DNA of 64,000 nt from Kitasatospora gansuensis (GTDB lineage: Bacteria; Actinomycetota; Actinomycetes; Streptomycetales; Streptomycetaceae): positions 6,014,001 to 6,078,000 of the forward strand of contig NZ_JACHJR010000001.1 in the NCBI RefSeq assembly GCF_014203705.1, given 5' to 3'. Below are positions 61,982-64,000 of this stretch, one piece after another; positions within the stretch are counted from its first letter, which is position 1; each line of letters begins with the position of its first letter. A program made the position numbers and the translations under genes. The notes under the pieces were generated by a model. The model was not told the origin of the DNA, did not search any database, and worked only from the letters and a program-made list of their open reading frames with translations.

Positions 61982-62407
61982 ATGGCGCACACGACCGACG
62001 AGACGCTCACCGTCCTCGTCTACAGCGACGACCGGAACACCCGTGAGCAGGTCACCCTCGCGCTGGGCCGCCGCCCCGCCGCCGACCTCCCCGAGGTCGA
62101 CGTGCTGGAGTGCGCCACGGTGCCCGCCGTGCTCCGCGCCCTGGAGAAGGGCGGGATCGACCTCTGCGTGCTGGACGGCGAGGCCGTCCCGGCCGGCGGC
62201 CTCGGGGTGGCCCGGCAGATCAAGGACGAGATCTACGGCTGCCCGCCGGTGCTGGTGCTGATCGGCCGGCCGCAGGACTCCTGGCTGGCCGCCTGGAGCC
62301 GGGCCGAGGCCGCGATCTCCCACCCGGTGGACCCGGTGGCGCTGGCGGAGGCCGCCGCCACCCTGCTCCGGGCCCGGGCGGCCAAGCGGACGCCCGCCCA
62401 CCGCTGA
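61982..62407 (+). CDS. atypical stand-alone receiver-domain protein
   Basis: This 141-residue protein has the CheY-like alternation: VLVYSDDRN (acidic pair), GIDLCVLDGEAV (putative phospho-Asp), then VLVLIGRP. The conserved Lys before the last strand is replaced (AISHPVDPVAL, normally K-P). There is no output domain and no kinase gene beside it. It may be a non-phosphorylated or ligand-sensing pseudo-receiver. Confidence 0.75.
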   Translation: MAHTTDETLTVLVYSDDRNTREQVTLALGRRPAADLPEVDVLECATVPAVLRALEKGGIDLCVLDGEAVPAGGLGVARQIKDEIYGCPPVLVLIGRPQDSWLAAWSRAEAAISHPVDPVALAEAAATLLRARAAKRTPAHR

Positions 62408-62511
62408 GGCCCCGTCAGGCCGCGTCTCACCTGTAGAGAAGGACCCCGCGTCCGGGCACCCCGGATCGCTAGGCTGGCTCCAGCATCCCCGATCGAGAGC
62501 TGGAGTCAGCC

Positions 62512-63588
62512 ATGGTGAACGCGCAACCTGCGAACGGCGGTAGCGACCCCGCGCAGGTGGTCCGCACCTGGCCGGACCTGCTGAGCACGCTGCTGGCCGG
62601 GCAGGACCTCGGTCAGGCCGACACCGCCTGGGCGATGGACCGGATCATGGGCGGCGAGGCCACCCCCGTCCAGGTGGCCGGCTTCGTGGTCGCGCTGCGG
62701 GCCAAGGGCGAGACCGTGGACGAGATCGCCGGCCTGGTCGACTCGATGTACGCGCACGCCCAGCAACTGCACATCCCGGGCCCGGCGGTGGACATCGTGG
62801 GCACCGGCGGCGACCGGGCCAAGACGGTGAACATCTCCACCATGTCGGCGATCGTCGCGGCGGCCGCCGGGGCCAAGGTGGTCAAGCACGGCAACCGGGC
62901 CGCCTCCTCCGCCAGCGGCGCCACCGACGTACTCGAGAAGCTCGGCATCAGCCCGGACGTGACGCCCGCCCGGGTGGCCGAGATCGCCGAGGAGGTCGGC
63001 CTGACCTTCTGTCCGGCGCCGATGTTCCACCCGGCGATGCGGCACGCCGCCCCGGCCCGCCGCGACCTCGGGGTGCCGACCGCCTTCAACATCCTCGGCC
63101 CGCTGACCAACCCGGCCCGGGTCACCGCGCACGCGATCGGCTGCTTCGACACCCGGCTGGCCGGGCTGATCGCCGGCGTGCTGGCCCGGCGCGGTGCCAC
63201 CGCGCTGGTCTTCCGGGGCGACGACGGTCTGGACGAGCTGACCATCTCCACCACCTCGCACGTCTGGCTGGTGAAGGACGGTCAGGTCACCGAGACCACC
63301 TTCGACCCGCGTGACGTCGGCATCGAGCCGGTCGGCATCGAGGCGCTGCGCGGCGGCGACCCGCAGTTCAACGCCGACGTGGCCCGCCGGATGCTGGCGG
63401 GGGAGCGCGGCCCGGTCCGGGACGCCGTCCTGCTGAACAGCGCCGCCGCGCTGACCGCGCTGGAGCTGACCGACGCCCCGCTGGCCGAGCAGCTCGCGGC
63501 CGGCATGGCGCGGGCTGCCGCCGCCATCGACTCGGGCGCGGCGGAGGCCCTGCTGAAGGACTGGGCGGCGGCCACCACCCGTACCTGA
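62512..63588 (+). CDS. trpD: anthranilate phosphoribosyltransferase
   Basis: This tryptophan enzyme transfers phosphoribose to anthranilate. The 358-residue product has [20 protein letters not shown] (PRPP site), [20 protein letters not shown], and [22 protein letters not shown] at 62512 has GGAG eight bases upstream. The next pathway step, trpF, is at 29.2 kb, so the pathway is scattered as is usual in streptomycetes. Confidence 0.96.
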   Translation: MVNAQPANGGSDPAQVVRTWPDLLSTLLAGQDLGQADTAWAMDRIMGGEATPVQVAGFVVALRAKGETVDEIAGLVDSMYAHAQQLHIPGPAVDIVGTGGDRAKTVNISTMSAIVAAAAGAKVVKHGNRAASSASGATDVLEKLGISPDVTPARVAEIAEEVGLTFCPAPMFHPAMRHAAPARRDLGVPTAFNILGPLTNPARVTAHAIGCFDTRLAGLIAGVLARRGATALVFRGDDGLDELTISTTSHVWLVKDGQVTETTFDPRDVGIEPVGIEALRGGDPQFNADVARRMLAGERGPVRDAVLLNSAAALTALELTDAPLAEQLAAGMARAAAAIDSGAAEALLKDWAAATTRT

Positions 63589-63598
63589 ACGGTGAGTT

Positions 63599-63629
63599 GA
63601 AGGCCCGGCAGGCTGCCTGCCGGGCCTTC
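63599..63629 (+). terminator. terminator of trpD
   Basis: A perfect 15-bp stem (arms 63599-63613 and 63615-63629; nominal one-base loop) begins 10 bases after the trpD stop. Confidence 0.8.
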
Positions 63630-63655
63630 GCGCTGTCCGGATGGCGGACGGGTGT

Positions 63656-63684
63656 TTGACCACTTTCGGAGGCTCGCCTAGAGT
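63656..63684 (+). promoter_or_regulatory. promoter of the riboswitch transcript
   Basis: TTGACC (63656-63661) and TAGAGT (63679-63684) with a 17-base spacer match the principal-sigma consensus. Transcription would start near 63691, right at the riboswitch. Confidence 0.65.
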
Positions 63685-63692
63685 CCTCGGCA

Positions 63693-63810
63693 GGTCATGA
63701 GTGACAGCGACAAGCCCCAGCTTGCTGTCCGGCAACCCTCCGTCCGTGGCGGGGTGCCCTGGGTGAGGACCGGGCTCCGCGGCGAACCGTCCGCGTGGCA
63801 AGCGCGGACG
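63693..63810 (+). promoter_or_regulatory. SAM-IV riboswitch
   Basis: The sequence follows the actinobacterial SAM-IV pattern I know: opens GGTCATGAGTGACAGC, then CAAGCCCCAGCTTGCTGTCC, GGCAACCCTCC, GGCGGGGTGCCCTGGGTGA with GACC closing the first stem, and a downstream GGCAAGCGCGGA element. It lies between promoter and start codon of a class V aminotransferase gene, where this riboswitch class is known to occur. It should turn expression off when S-adenosylmethionine is high. Confidence 0.85.
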
Positions 63811-63863
63811 TCGGCGGCACAGCTGCACCCCGAGGTCCCGGACCTTCCGAGGAGTGCACTCCC

Positions 63864-64000
63864 ATGTCTGTTTCCACCGAAATCTGCGCCCCGCTCGCCG
63901 TCCTCGGCCACGACGTCCAGGTCCCGCTGGTCACCGGCGAGAAGGTCAGCTACGCCGCCCTGGACTACGCCGCCAGCTCCCCGGCGCTTCAGCGGGTCTG
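63864..64000 (+). CDS. class V aminotransferase (cysteine-desulfurase-like), partial
   Basis: Only the first 45 residues are in the window (MSVSTEICAPLAVLGHDVQV). The segment YAALDYAASSPALQRV matches the N-terminal cofactor loop of class V aminotransferases. ATG at 63864 has GAGGAG ten bases upstream. The SAM-IV riboswitch before it links the product to sulfur metabolism. The gene runs beyond the window edge. Confidence 0.8.
   Translation, partial: MSVSTEICAPLAVLGHDVQVPLVTGEKVSYAALDYAASSPALQRV

Overview
The window is very high-GC DNA with actinomycete start-codon use (many GTG starts). From about 12 kb onward it carries a conserved streptomycete housekeeping block: glnA - lipA - lipB - sucB - lpdA - pepA - cobSTU - pspA - nadA - erpA-like - ctaCDF - qcrABC/ctaE - trpD. 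This order matches, as I recall it, the S. coelicolor region around SCO2145-SCO2198. The source is a member of Streptomycetaceae (Streptomyces or Kitasatospora). I cannot separate the genera from sequence alone.

1-11.8 kb is an accessory region. 1-2.8 kb is a patchwork of gene fragments (a minus-strand fragment, a plus-strand gene with a likely frameshift, a small membrane protein gene, a further reading-frame remnant) next to a lower-GC orphan gene with a C-terminal HTH-like segment. This looks like decayed mobile-element DNA. 3.1-11.8 kb encodes secreted proteins built from about 130-residue DUF11-type repeats: a small one-module protein, an LPDTG-anchored protein, an L-type-lectin-like protein and a five-repeat protein. 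The last three form one operon ending in a perfect hairpin. A decayed GH16 glucanase gene (5'-truncated and frameshifted) sits on the opposite strand.

12-17.3 kb: glnA with a textbook four-half-site GlnR operator, an RDD protein, a DUF4191 membrane protein, a very small conserved-looking protein, and lipA-lipB for lipoate assembly. 17.4-29 kb: a GAF/PucR regulator, an MHS-type transporter and a 3-hydroxybutyrate dehydrogenase; an NsdA-like TPR regulator; a CPA2 antiporter; an FAD amine-oxidase-like protein; a TIGR01777 epimerase; a GNAT protein; a DUF2510 protein. 29-41 kb: a dedicated TrpF, a DUF4240 protein, sucB-lpdA (the lipoylated substrate of lipA/lipB and its E3), pepA, cobS-cobT-cobU, a methyltransferase, a DUF3043 protein and pspA-pspAA.

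41-64 kb: nadA, a quinone-oxidoreductase-like protein, an Lrp regulator with a PLP decarboxylase, an FhuF-like [2Fe-2S] protein coupled to a GNAT, an ErpA-type Fe-S carrier, a lipoprotein, a PfkB kinase, a cysteine desulfurase-TusA fusion, then the respiratory supercomplex genes: ctaC-ctaD-ctaF on the plus strand and ctaE, qcrC-qcrA-qcrB on the minus strand, with an L,D-transpeptidase and a GntR regulator between. The window ends with an orphan receiver protein, trpD, and a SAM-IV riboswitch (with a good promoter) controlling a class V aminotransferase cut by the window edge.

Two families of short inverted-repeat-bounded intergenic elements are the most unusual features: a 161/162-bp element in two copies (at cobS/cobT and at 38.7 kb) whose terminal arms differ between copies yet stay self-complementary, and a roughly 100-142-bp element in three copies (17.4, 25.0 and 50.5 kb).
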